Below are positions 9,500-19,545 of a DNA stretch of 64,000 nt, in pieces (position 1 is the stretch's first letter; each line of letters starts with the position of its first letter). The stretch is from Lepidostoma basale (taxonomy: Eukaryota; Arthropoda; Insecta; Trichoptera; Lepidostomatidae). The stretch lies in NCBI GenBank assembly GCA_022606425.2, contig JAHDVF020000046.1, positions 124,001 to 188,000 on the forward strand, given 5' to 3'. The notes beneath the pieces are model-generated. The model was not told the DNA's origin, made no database searches, and was given only the letters and a program-made list of their open reading frames with translations. Both the position numbers and the translations under genes were made by a program.

Positions 9500-10304
9500 T
9501 ATCGTGGATATTCTGCGAAAAAGCACTAAGTCAAAATTTTGCTGTTTTGACTTAATGATGAGATTATACTGTTGCATAAAAACTCTACAATCTGCAAAAA
9601 CGCACCTAGTCCTATCTATAATACAAGTCGAGATATTTTCTGTAATAAGTCAATATAACATAAATCCGTTCAGGGGAAAAGCACCAAGGGACTTAATGCA
9701 AATTCCCTGCATACATTTTTGCATGAATTATCAATAACAATATTTTGGATGTATTCAGCGGAGCTTATGGAGCAGTACTGACTTGAAAAAAGGTGAGATT
9801 GTTGGTCGGCGACATGATATCCTGGAGATGTCTATAAGTGATGTCTACCTGCTTCACTCAGAGGCAAACGTGACAATTATTATTTTCTTTCTTTTCTCTT
9901 TTTACTAATTAATTATTATTTTACCTAATGTAATAGGTACTGTACCTAAGATAAAATTATTGCATAACTTTTTTAATTAAAGAAAAACACATTTCTCACA
10001 AAGTGACTATAGTAGGTACAATGTGACTTCAATTTGAATACCTTACTATGGTATTATGTATCAGCAAAAATGCACTAAGTCATGTCAATCCACTATTATT
10101 TTGAAAAAATGTTCTGAAAGTTCAGTTATTATTTATTAAACCATTAAATAAAATGTAGTTAATAGATCAATATACCATTTTTCCACATTGGCTTGGTAAC
10201 GTTTAGTAAAAACAAAATTGTTACATCCTTACAAACTTTGAACTTCAATTATCTCAGAAGTAGTAATTTTGACTTAGTGCTTTTTTCACAGAATACCCAC
10301 GATA
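9500..10304. mobile_element. 805-bp inverted-repeat element (MITE-type)
   Basis: Terminal repeats 9500-9538 and 10265-10304 are reverse complements with about 3 differences: TATCGTGG, TATTCTG, GAAAAA, GCACTAAGTC, AAAATT. The motif GCACTAAGTCA recurs inside at 10071, with weaker forms at 9560 and 9677. TA at both ends may be the target duplication. The 85- and 67-codon frames inside have no recognisable function. Superfamily unresolved. Confidence 0.6.
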
Positions 10305-10499
10305 TACTCGTACAATTTAAGAAACATTCATCTAAGAGAAGGCACAAGAATACTATTGTGCACTGCCATATCAGCATTGTATTCAAATATACATAATTCA
10401 CGTGTGATGGAAATAACTTAGTATTCGAATTTTGAATTTTCATATAAATTTATAAAGTTGAAAAATGTGTGAGTCTTATTGTGTCTCTCAGCTCACACT

Positions 10500-10680
10500 C
10501 GTAGCACTTCCGTAGCAAAGTGCCGCGCCGCTACGGACGGGGCGGCGTAGCAAACTAGATTGCAGGGGTAATAAGGCAGACACTTGTCTCCCAGAATGCT
10601 CTACGCCGTAGCGAGTAACTAGAAACTCGACATAAGAGTGCTACGCTCCGAGATTGCGTTGCTTGAACGTCACACAAAAG
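10500..10680. repeat. GC-rich patch with CGTAGCA repeats
   Basis: Stands out in AT-rich DNA. CGTAGCA-type motifs occur on both strands (10500-10560, 10600-10660), and the ends CGTAGCACTT and GAGTGCTACG are inverted. Possibly a small inverted-repeat element; no coding frame. Confidence 0.35.
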
Positions 10681-11040
10681 GGTTCCAAGGGAAAATTCAA
10701 GAAAATGAAAAAGCGTACCCGTTCATGCACACCTCTCTCAGACGCAAGGAAAGTAAATTAAAACGTTTATATTAAAACTAGTTGCAACCCGCGTAGAATA
10801 AATGGAGTAAACATGAGATCTCTTAGAATAATGTATAAAAACTGTCTACATATCAAATAAACATTTTTTCTCCCCCGTCTCGGGGTGGAAAGTAAAGGAA
10901 ATATCATTAGGGTTTAAGCTTGAGGGGCGACAATTAACAATAACTTATTCTGTGCACACTCTTTGTCGTATTTGTAGATGCGTATTATCCACATGGAATC
11001 TTAATGATCCTTTTATTATTTTTACAACATTATTAAATGT
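10681..11040. other. No gene; short shared repeat
   Basis: TTTAAGCTTGAGGGGCGACAA at about 10911 recurs with changes at about 28361. Nothing else recognised. Confidence 0.4.
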
Positions 11041-11100
11041 ATACAAATACTTGTAGACGAATACTGGATTTTACCCATTGCGAGCCCATTACCCATTAAC
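11041..11100 (-). repeat. Family I terminal piece
   Basis: ATACAAATACTTGTAGACG and GATTTTACCCATTGCG match the end of the family I copies at 30.6 and 39.6 kb. 11101-11429 holds nothing recognised. Confidence 0.5.
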
Positions 11101-11672
11101 CCGATATTATTTTTAAGAAATAAATTCCCAAATTGTGTAATTAATCGGTACACTAAATTATTAACTTTATTATGGGACATCCTGTAATATATTTTTTTTA
11201 TATATTATATTATATTATAGATAGCCAGAGGCGAATGTTTGATATACCCGCATTGAGCTCAATCCAGCAATGATTAAAGGAATTGTCCCCATTCAAATTC
11301 AAGCGATTATTCCGTCCGATTAACGTGCCTGTCTGATTGTTCGATGCTCAAATCACGTCACATTGATGTGAGTTATGTCAGATTATGATGCTGTCCAACG
11401 GAGTAGTCTAGCAGCCTATATCAAACACTCAGTGGCGGTACTTCCATATTAGCCGAAAAACCGGGCTTGCCTTAAAAATCTATTATAAAACGATGTTTTT
11501 TATGCGTTTGAGCCATCTACGAATAAAATAAAATTTAGAAATTTCGCGCGAGTTAAAGCGATTTCATTCGTTGCGTTGCAAATGACTCCGCTGACATGCG
11601 CAGAAATGACCTAAATGTATGTTTTGTTCCACTCATACGCACCGTATTTTATTTCACTCGTACGTACCGTAG

Positions 11673-12386
11673 CACAGTGGTCCGGATTTGGGAAACAGTG
11701 GACTTAGGAACCAAAGTCATTATTTCGATTTGAAAAAAATTGCTTGCTGTAGAAAATCTAATTTGTAACAATATTTGTCATGTTCAACTTTTTGTTATTT
11801 GGAGCCTAACATGGTTTAAAAAAATACAAACGAAAAAAATGTATGGAGTAAAATTGAATTATATTTTTTTCTCAATATATTTTGAATTGCTAGCAACGAA
11901 ACTTTTTGTATATTAACGAATGTAATTAGTACTTTATGTCCATATTTTTTCTTTCCAATATACTTGCAATCTTGGCGTTAAATTGCAGTTGAACTTTAAA
12001 AAATATATTTTTATTTCACAACACAACAAATGTTTCTGCCAGAAGATTTGGTTGGGTGGTTATGATGCACAATTATTTTTTTATTACAAATACGAAAACC
12101 AAAATTGCCTATCACCTCCAGTTTTTTAAATATTCTCCAAAAACTGCATTTTAAAGTATGAAAACCCATGCTTACAAATATAATGTTATTATAATGGAGT
12201 GCTACATAATAATTTATTTTATGAATGAGTCGTTACTGCAGTTTTTAAGAATTATACGAAACAAATAAATAATTATTAGCACCTTCTTTATGGTAATAAT
12301 TCACCGTTATGACTTATTTGATGAATCATTAAAGGAATTTCCTGCACTTTCTGAGAATTATATGGAACAAATAATATACAAAAATA
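11673..12386 (+). repeat. Transib left terminal inverted repeat (about 710 bp)
   Basis: Pairs with 13963-14671. Nearly identical along its length apart from scattered substitutions and A-run differences. Its inner end falls within a subterminal tandem repeat. Confidence 0.85.
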
Positions 12387-12570
12387 CTATTTTACCTGTT
12401 TCGTGGTAATGGTAGCGCGGCTTATTTGATGAATCATTATGGCAATTTCCTGCAGTTGCTAAGGATTATATGCAACAAATATAAAAAAAGACTCATGAAT
12501 ACCCGTTTAATTGTAATGGTACCTTATTGACTCATTTTATGTATCACCATATCAATTCACCTACTTCTTT
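12200..12570 (+). repeat. Transib subterminal tandem repeat, about 105-bp unit
   Basis: Blocks resembling GATGAATCATTA, AATTTCCTGCA and GAATTATATG, AACAAATA recur at about 12224, 12322, 12429 and (partial) 12540. They may be transposase-binding or promoter repeats; role inferred only. Confidence 0.55.
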
Positions 12571-12573
12571 TCG

Positions 12574-12582
12574 TATATAAAA
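12574..12582 (+). promoter_or_regulatory. TATA box of the Transib transposase (candidate)
   Basis: TATATAAAA lies about 100 bp before the first ATG (12678) and just after the subterminal repeats. No transcription start can be seen. Confidence 0.4.
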
Positions 12583-12677
12583 CACGCAGAAGCGCATTTT
12601 TGGGTTACTAGCTACTGAATTTTTGAAGAAGCAACATACCTTGAACTTGACCGCGACCAGAAAAGGGCCTGAAAATT

Positions 12678-14015
12678 ATGACTCGATTTGGCACTCATAT
12701 GGACATTTACACATTTCTACGAGGAGACCTCAAGGACTACAAGCGACTCCACCGAGCAATTTTGAACTCCATTTCGCTTGAAATCTCACCAGAAGATTCT
12801 GAAGTGATATTGAAATTTGCAAGATATCTCACTGTCAACTTGAAGAGCAGATGGACCGCGGCCCACAGAATTCAAAACAAATTTATAAATAAGCATTTGA
12901 ACTGGTTGAAAGCAAGAATCTAGTGGCCTTCCTGCAATTCCGTAAATCTCGCCGAGATTTTTAAAGAAACCGAAAATATTGCAGAAACCGAATATTTAGA
13001 GCAAGAGGATCAATATTTAGCGGAATCTAATGAAATCATCATAGCATCTACATCTATGGCCACTAAAGATATGGGCACTTCTACAGAAGTTCAAACAAGA
13101 AAACCATTTGCAGACCTGGGGAACAAGCAGAAGAAAAGGCGGTCGGGTACATTGAGTGACTATTCGGAAGAGAAGTTAGCTTTTGCTTTGGTCAATAGGC
13201 TAAAATCGAATGGAAAAGAGATCCTTGCTCGCATTATTGATCACCTCTTGAAGAATCCTGACAAAGCCCCAGATGTCAAATCGCATTTATTCGATAAGGA
13301 AAAGAAGAAAACAAATCAGGAAAACCAAGCTTTGGCTCTTACTACTTCATTAGATCTGTCAAAGTGGAAATATCTGACGTTAAGGGCTGCAATGTCAGAT
13401 TGGAAGAATTCTCTGCAGCTTCCTTCCTACCACAAATTATTAGAAGCTAAGAAGAGGTGATATCCGGATGCCAAAGACGTTGAAATATCTGAACACGGAG
13501 CAAAAGTGAACTTGCAAGCACTTTTGGATTTGACTATTCAGAAGATCCTGCAAATTGCGGGAGACAAACTAGGTATTTCGAGTGGGAATCTGAAGCTAAC
13601 AAGCAAATGGGGATTTGACGGATCTTCAACACAAAGCAATTATAGGCAGAAGAGTGAACTGACAGAATTTGATGAGTCTTCGGTGTTCATGACGAGCCTT
13701 GTTCCTTTGAAGTTGGAGTCGAACAATGTGGTCATTTGGGAAAATCCGAAGCCATCTTCGACGTTTTACTGTAGGCCTGTCAAATTCCAGTTCGCAAAAG
13801 AAACCATTGACTTTATCAACCAAGAAAATGCGGCAATGAAGGAAGAAATACGTAATTTGGTTGCATCAAAATGCGGTAATTACGAAATTACTCATGAGCT
13901 GCACATGACAATGATAGATGGCAAAGTAGCTACTATTATTACAGATACTCCATCCGCAGCAATTTTATATTATTTATTCCATTTAATTCTTGGAAAGTGC
14001 AGGAAATTCCTTTAA
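12678..14015 (+). pseudogene. RAG1-like Transib transposase, truncated, two in-frame stops
   Basis: One reading frame of 445 codons from ATG 12678 to TAA 14013-14015, broken by TAG at codon 82 (12921) and TGA at codon 261 (13458). The second lies between AKKR and YPDAK, where a Cys codon one base away would be expected. In order: an N-terminal part (codons 1-120), a basic stretch (NKQKKRRSG), a helical DNA-binding-like region (LRAAMSDWKNSL, LQALLDLTIQKI), then KWGFDGSS, whose Asp (codon 314) aligns with the first catalytic Asp of RAG1 (D600). WENPKPSSTFYCRPVKFQF aligns with the RAG1 KPNSELCCKPL segment, and MTMIDGKV with the GYDEKLV segment. Similarity ends right after DTPSAA, where the frame runs into the right terminal repeat. 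The zinc-binding region, second Asp and Glu are therefore missing, so it cannot catalyse transposition. Alignment is from memory of the families. Confidence 0.82.
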
Positions 14016-14671
14016 TGATTCATCAAATAAGTCATAACGGTGAATTATTACCATAAAGAAGGTGCTAATAATTATTTATTTGTTTCGTATAATTCTTAAT
14101 AACTGCAGTAACGACTCCTTCATAAAATAAATTATTATGTAGCACTCCATTATAATAACATTATATTTGTAAGCATGGGTTTTCATACTTTAAAATGCAG
14201 TTTTTGGAGAATATTTAAAAAACTGGAGGTGATAGGCAATTTTGGTTTTCTTATTTGTAATAAAGAAATAATTGTGCATCATAACCACCCAACCAAATCT
14301 TCTGGCAGAAACATTTGTTGTGTTGTGAAATAAAAATATTTTTTTTAAAGTTCAACTGCAATTTAACGCCAAGATTGCAAGTATATTGGAAAGAAAAAAT
14401 ATGGACATAAAGTACTAATTACATACGTTAATATACAAAAAGTTTCGTTGCTAGCAATTTAAAATATATTGAGAAAAAAATATAATTCAATTTTACTCCA
14501 TACATTTTTTTCGTTTGTATTTTTTTAAACCATGTTGAGCTCCAAATAACGAAAAGTTGAACATGACAAATATTGTTACAAATTAGATTTTCTACAGCAA
14601 GCAATTTTTTTCAAATCGAAATAATGACTTTGGTTCCTAAGTCCACTGTTTCCCAAATCCGGACCACTGTG
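13963..14671 (-). repeat. Transib right terminal inverted repeat (about 710 bp)
   Basis: Inverted partner of 11673-12386. Its inner 53 bp serve as the last codons and stop of the broken transposase frame, which shows that the repeat replaced the 3' half of the gene. Confidence 0.85.
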
Positions 14672-15480
14672 CGTAGGTGAGATACCCGCGAAATCGCCTA
14701 CGTCCACATTTTTTGTTTCATGTTTTCGATGGACTTCATGTTGTGCTTGCAAAATGTAAAAGGGTCTTTGTCGCACTTATGTATTTTTGGTTTGTAATCA
14801 TATAGCTAGATGCGAATATACTAGAAGATATCTACATTGTTTTGTATGGATTTGAAGCCGGGCTTTATTACTCTGAAGTATGTTACTATTCGATGTGTCA
14901 CGAACTTCATTTCTGTTGTCAGAATGTTATCTGTCATTAACGTTATGTGCAGAAATGTTATGAAAAGAAAGATAATGTAATTTCTTTACGAATATTTAAA
15001 TATAATTCGTGTTTCGGTGTTAACAACTGTATCATTATTGTTTATTGACAGCTTATTTCTTCTTGTATTTGTAAATACATTATTATGTTATATAAGAACA
15101 TGAGTTTGATGACGTAGAAATTATTTTTTTGTATAAAATGGAAATTAATTCACGACATTCATTTAGAAAGAAAAAACTCTATTAATCCGGAAAAATATGT
15201 TACATTATCATGATCCTCTACTAATATTATAACACAAAATGGTCAGACTTGCTTGCCTTACTGTTTGACCCTAGGCACGCCACTGCAAACACTCTATTTG
15301 ACTGCATGTACAATTATGAGTGACATTTACGTATTTAGGCTCAAAACTAGCTCCCTCGGTGTCATTTCAAGTCCCTTCGACGTTGACTATCACTTGACAT
15401 AGTCTTCTTATTCCACATATTCTTATCGTTTAGTTAGCTCGCTCTTTTGAGAGAAGGAAGCGCACCAAAACCGGTCAAAA

Positions 15481-16285
15481 CTAACTAACTAACTAACTAA
15501 CCATCACGCCGTCTCCCCGAAGGGGTAGGCAGAAAGAATGGACTGCCACACCTTTCTTTCCTGACATATTTCTCTCGCTTCCTCAACATTCATACATCGT
15601 GTCATGCACGCGCGTCGATTTCTCTGACTCCTCACATGGCCGACATTCAATATTTGATTTATTTGATCGTGCCACGTTTTCCTCGGTCTTCCTCTATTTC
15701 TGGTTCCATTTACATCATTAACATATAATTTTTTTACCATTCTTTCTTCATTCATTCTTTCCATATGTCCAAACCATCTTAATGATCCTTTCATTATTTT
15801 GTTCATGACACCATCATTCGCACCGCATTCACTTCTTATATTTTCATTCGACACTCTATCAACACAGAGTATCCACACATTCGTCTAAGAGATCTCATTT
15901 CTACTGCATTTATTCTACTTTCATCCTTCCTTTGCCAGTTCCATGCTTCGCTTCCATACATAAGGGTCGGTAGAAGAACACCATTGTGCACTGCCATTCT
16001 AGCTTTTTTGGATAGGTTTTGTTTGCGATGACAACTTTAAGTGCACCATTCACTTTGTTGCCTGCCCCAACCCTTCTTTCAATATCCCTCTCCACTCTCC
16101 CATCTCTTGTAAACATACTACCTAAATACACAAACTCAACTACTTGCTCCAAGTTTTCACCATTCACGCTAATGTTGCAGACTGTCGTGGTTTCTTCCTT
16201 TTCAAAAATCATTACCTTGGACTTATTAACATTCATCATCAGATCATTTCGCATGCATACCTCATACATACAATTCACAAACTAT
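15481..16285 (-). mobile_element. LINE-C 3' fragment, one of the longest copies
   Basis: TTAG tail at 15481-15500. Minus frames: 15504-15878 (VDRVSNENIRSECGANDGVM, GRPRKTWHDQINQILNVGHV, ending LSAYPFGETA) and 15910-16278 (NVNKSKVMIFEKEE, NLEQVVEFVYLGSMF, RRVGAGNKVNGALK), the end of the reverse transcriptase. The two frames are separated by a frameshift at about 15880-15910. 5' truncated at a degraded CMYEVCMRNDLMMN. Confidence 0.82.
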
Positions 16286-16309
16286 AATAATAAATTGAAT
16301 AAAACTTAA

Positions 16310-16540
16310 AATAAATACGCTCCCTGTACCCTAAAATGCATTAACAATGCGACAGATTTTAAATCTCACCTAAAAACCCACCTTTTCAAAATATCGCATA
16401 AAATATAAACAACCGTTTTTAATTGCTGTTGTCAGGTGCAGCTCTCTTGACTAAAACCATTGTCACAGAGCCCTTGAGGTGAGCTTTTCACGAAAACGGC
16501 TCTATACAAATACAAATAAATATATATAAAACAAAGACGT
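16310..16540 (+). mobile_element. LINE-O 3' end (L2/jockey-like)
   Basis: NNATDFKSHLKTHLFKISHKI then stop, the usual C-terminus of L2-type LINEs, then a 3' UTR with CCTTGAGGTGAGCTTTTC and an ACAAATA tail. Related to 54830-55334. Confidence 0.6.
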
Positions 16541-16544
16541 GCTA

Positions 16545-16610
16545 GTTATACTATATATATAACTCATGAACGGCTGGACCGATTTTGATGATCTTCGATT
16601 TGTTGAATTA
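16545..16610 (+). mobile_element. Helitron-like or SINE-like conserved motif
   Basis: CATGAACGGCTGGACCGATT followed by TTGATGATCTTCG resembles a motif very widespread in insect repeats, often ascribed to Helitrons. No complete ends are visible. Confidence 0.3.
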
Positions 16611-17154
16611 GTCTCCGTCCCGAATAGCAGAATAACTATTAAAAAATCGGAAAAAAATTACCCGAGTGCATCCCATCTATTAGTAGTGCAACAAATATAT
16701 TATATAAGGTTCCCACCACCACCCGAGACTGTTATAGGACGCAGCGACGCCCTTTCGTCAGTCTCGCTGCACTATCTAGGCCTGTTCCTTGTCCATCCGG
16801 GACTTACGTTAATTTAATTTAGCCTTTTCTTGTCATCAATCAAAAGGGTGACAGACCACATTTAATCTATTCTTTTAACCTTATATATCTCCCGCGAGGC
16901 CTCACATCTCTTTATTATGAAATAAAATCAGAAGTAAATATTGTATAAAGCACACCTTAAATTAGTAATAAAAAAAAACACATTAAAATGATATAAAACA
17001 CACATTAATTCACAATACACAATAGGACAAATATATAACAAACTAAATTTTAAAACAAGAAGAAGATGGTGTATGAGAGAGGCGGGAAGATGTTAAGTAA
17101 GAATATATTAGTAGTGCACTAACAGAAAGTAGTGCAACAATGCTATGCGAATCA
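16611..17154. other. No recognisable feature
   Basis: An 83-codon frame at 16566-16817 shows no homology I recognise; the rest is AT-rich. Confidence 0.4.
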
Positions 17155-17315
17155 TTTCGATTCGCTTCAATAAAGCAAATCCTGAAAGAAACTCGCCAAC
17201 CCGGAAGACCTGCGAAGAGATGGCGAGACAGTTGGATTTCTGTGTCCCAGGAGACCTCGACGCCATAAAAACAGATCCACAGATCTATTAAAAGAGGAAG
17301 AAGAAGTAAACAGTA
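17155..17315 (+). mobile_element. LINE-K 3' end
   Basis: RQPGRPAKRWRDSWISVSQE, then stop and ACAGATCTATTAAAAGAGG with GAAGAAGAAG. 17316-17536 is AT-rich and unassigned. Confidence 0.65.
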
Positions 17316-17536
17316 AAAAACAGTAATGGAAAACCATGAAAAAAAATAATAAAACGCCCCTATTTCTTAAGTAGGTAACTTTTCCAAAATAAAATCGCAT
17401 TTTTATTGATAATTTTTTGTCTTATATTCGGAAATATCGCTTGATCGAGTGTCGAAAATACACATTTTACGAGTATATCACATTAAAACCTTTGCATTCC
17501 TATAAAACACAATAAAAAAATCAAAATATGACATAG

Positions 17537-18135
17537 GTATAACTAACTAACTAACTAACCATCACGCCATTTCCCCGGAGGGGTAGGCAGAGAGGATGGA
17601 TCGCCACACTGGCCTGTCCTGGCACACCTCTCGGGCTTCCTCCACATTCATACATCGCACCATGCACGCACGTCGATTATTCCGACTTCGAATTTGGCCG
17701 CCTTTTAGTAATTGGTTAATTTGGTCATGCCATGTTTTCCTCGGTCGTCCTCGGCTTCTTTTCCCACTCACACTGCTTGTGTACAACTTTTTAACCATTC
17801 TACTCTCATCCATTCGTTCCATATGTCCGAACCATCTCAGGGATCCTTTCTTAATTTTATTCATGATGCAGTCATCTGTCTTACATTTCTTTCTTATTTC
17901 ATCGTTCGGTATTCTATCATACAACGTTTTCCCGCACATTCTTCTTAGTGATCTCATTTCTACGGCGTTTATCCTGCTTTCATCCTTCTTTTGCCAGCTC
18001 CAAGCTTCACTTCCATACATGAGAGTTGGCACTAGAACTCCATTGTGTACTGCCATCTTTGCTTCTGTGAATATATTTCTATTTGCAGTAATGACTTTGA
18101 GTACGCCATTTATTTTATTCCCATTTATTATATGA
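17537..18135 (-). mobile_element. LINE-C 3' fragment with intact 164-codon tail
   Basis: The minus frame 17562-18056 is open: MAVHNGVLVPTLMYGSEAW, MRSLRRMCGKTLYDRIPNDE, GSLRWFGHMERMDESRMVKK, SRGRPRKTWHDQINQLLKGG, LSAYPSGEMA. It is the best-preserved LINE-C C-terminus here. The hairpin is CCCCTCCGGGG, a sequence variant of CCCCTTCGGGG. TTAG tail at 17540-17558. 5' truncated near NKINGVLKVI at 18135. Confidence 0.88.
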
Positions 18136-18545
18136 CATAGGTATTAATTATGTAATATGAATTTTATATCGTAGTGAAAGAATACGGTGGAATTATATGA
18201 TTGGATATTTTGTTTGGTTGTTTCGTGCGAACTTTTTTGTCTGGCAACACTTTTCTATTAAGATTTTTGTCCTTTTGGCGATATTAACTTTTCTTTAAAT
18301 TATGCAATGTATTTTCACCCCTAAGAAAACGATTTTTTACTTATATCCGCCATCGGTTCTCTAGGTCTCTGTGGGAAATAACTGGGAGAAAATTTATTGT
18401 GAGAATATATTGAAAAATTTATAAAATCAAGAAAAAAGGTTGTAATTTTGAACTTGCTGCTTTTCTTAAAATAAACATTCCATCTAGCAGTTCCGCTTCT
18501 CTGGTTGCTTACTGCATACGTGTTATTATATTTTATAGGTATGAC
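18136..18545. other. No recognisable feature
   Basis: AT-rich; ends with TATGAC, the first copy of the LINE-F target duplication. Confidence 0.5.
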
Positions 18546-19079
18546 TGGACTTGGACTTGGATCTTCTGGCTTACAGAGGTTCAGCTCATTTGGCTATTCC
18601 TCTTACGTCTGATGGCAACATTGTTGGAAGGTGATTTGGTGGGTTGTTAGTTTATTCGGGGGCATGATTTGTGTGGCCCGGAGTGTTCCTCTGAAGGAGA
18701 ATCGATTTTGGGCGCTTGTGGCGGCTGGAAGTGTTTGGGTCGTAATTAGAGAGGTCTTTTATTGTGGAGTTGGGATGTGAAGGGAGTCCTTTGTAAAAAC
18801 GTTCGGCAAGTTTCAGAATGAATTCATCTATCATCGGGATTCCCGATTCTAGGTGCAGTTGTGTAATCCTGGTCCATAAAGGCGCACCAAGCGATAAACG
18901 GATAGCCTTATTTTGCAGGATTTGGAGTTTTTGTATGTGACTCGAAGCTGCATAGCCCCAGATTGGGGCTGCATAAGTGAAGATCGGCCTTATAACCGTT
19001 TTGTATATCAGGAGTTTATTGTCGATGCTTAGTTTACTGTTTCTAGCTAACATTGGGTAGAGGGCTGAGATTGCTTTTG
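18546..19079 (-). mobile_element. LINE-F (jockey-like), 534-bp 5'-truncated insertion
   Basis: Minus frame 18652-19053: MLARNSKLSIDNKLLIYKTV, FTYAAPIWGYAASS, LILQNKAIRLSLGA-like, RHKRPKSILLQRNTPGH. The tail of TCCAAG repeats lies at 18546-18560. Flanked by TATGAC (18540-18545 and 19080-19085). Nearly identical to the plus-strand copy at 19546, so the insertions are young. Confidence 0.8.
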
Positions 19080-19545
19080 TATGACATCATTCACATTGCT
19101 AAGGTATTTTAAAATACCTTAGACCGGCAAAACACGCCATTATCAAGAAATAATATAAAACTCCTAGAAAACAGAGGTTTTCTGTTATAAATTTAAATAT
19201 GTTTTGTCTCTTAAACAACGGTGTAAAACTCCATATTTAACAATAAAAACGAATAAGAACGTCTGTGTTCTAGAGGTTTTATTATATTTCATTTGAATGG
19301 CATGTTTCGCCTATTTTAGACAAGCGAAACATGCTTTTATCTAAAAATATTAGAAAACTTCTAGAAAACAGAACTTTTCATATATACATTAAAGTTTATT
19401 AAACGCTAAAGCATTAACACTGTAGAATTCCATAGTTATATACTTAGGAAATTGAAAACAACATTGTTTAATCCACTAATTTTTTTTTTTAATTCAAAAA
19501 CACGACATGTTTCGGAGGATACCCCATCGTCATGTGTAAAAATAT
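19080..19545. mobile_element. PLE-G and PLE-H fragments
   Basis: 19085-19145 holds a TAAGGTATTTTAAAATACCTTA palindrome with GGCAAAACACGCC. 19255-19375 is a PLE-G palindrome with TTCTAGAGGTTTTATTATAT and its inverse. 19395-19545 is PLE-H with CGACATGTTTCGGAGG (minus-strand hammerhead-like motif). Confidence 0.55.

Larger units (their letters stand above)
11673..14671 (+). mobile_element. Transib (RAG1-related) DNA transposon, defective
   Basis: Starts CACAGTGG and ends CCACTGTG. The outer 40 bp of the two ends are identical after inversion. The 5 bp CGTAG lie on both sides (11668-11672, 14672-14676). Transib elements have 5-bp GC-rich duplications and termini like the heptamer of V(D)J recombination signals; CACAGTG is that heptamer exactly. 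The interior encodes a RAG1-related transposase remnant. It sits in a hAT-like element in the first intron of the SBSPON-like gene. Terminal repeats of about 710 bp are far longer than the few tens of bp usual for the family. Confidence 0.88.
11430..15285. mobile_element. hAT-like element (non-autonomous) hosting a Transib
   Basis: The left end CAGTGGCG and right end CGCCACTG are inverted, and the 8 bp CAAACACT flank both sides (11422-11429 and 15286-15293). An 8-bp duplication with short CAGTG-type termini is the hAT signature. Without the 2999-bp Transib and its duplication, about 850 bp remain with no transposase, so it must have been moved in trans. The match beyond 8 bp of terminus is poor. 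Confidence 0.75.

Noticed and set aside
15481..15500. TTAG repeats as telomere sequence
   Set aside because: Units are TTAG, not TTAGG, always attached to the LINE-C 3' end and only 3-5 units long.
17596..18135. 179-codon plus-strand frame
   Set aside because: Antisense of the open LINE-C frame 17562-18056.
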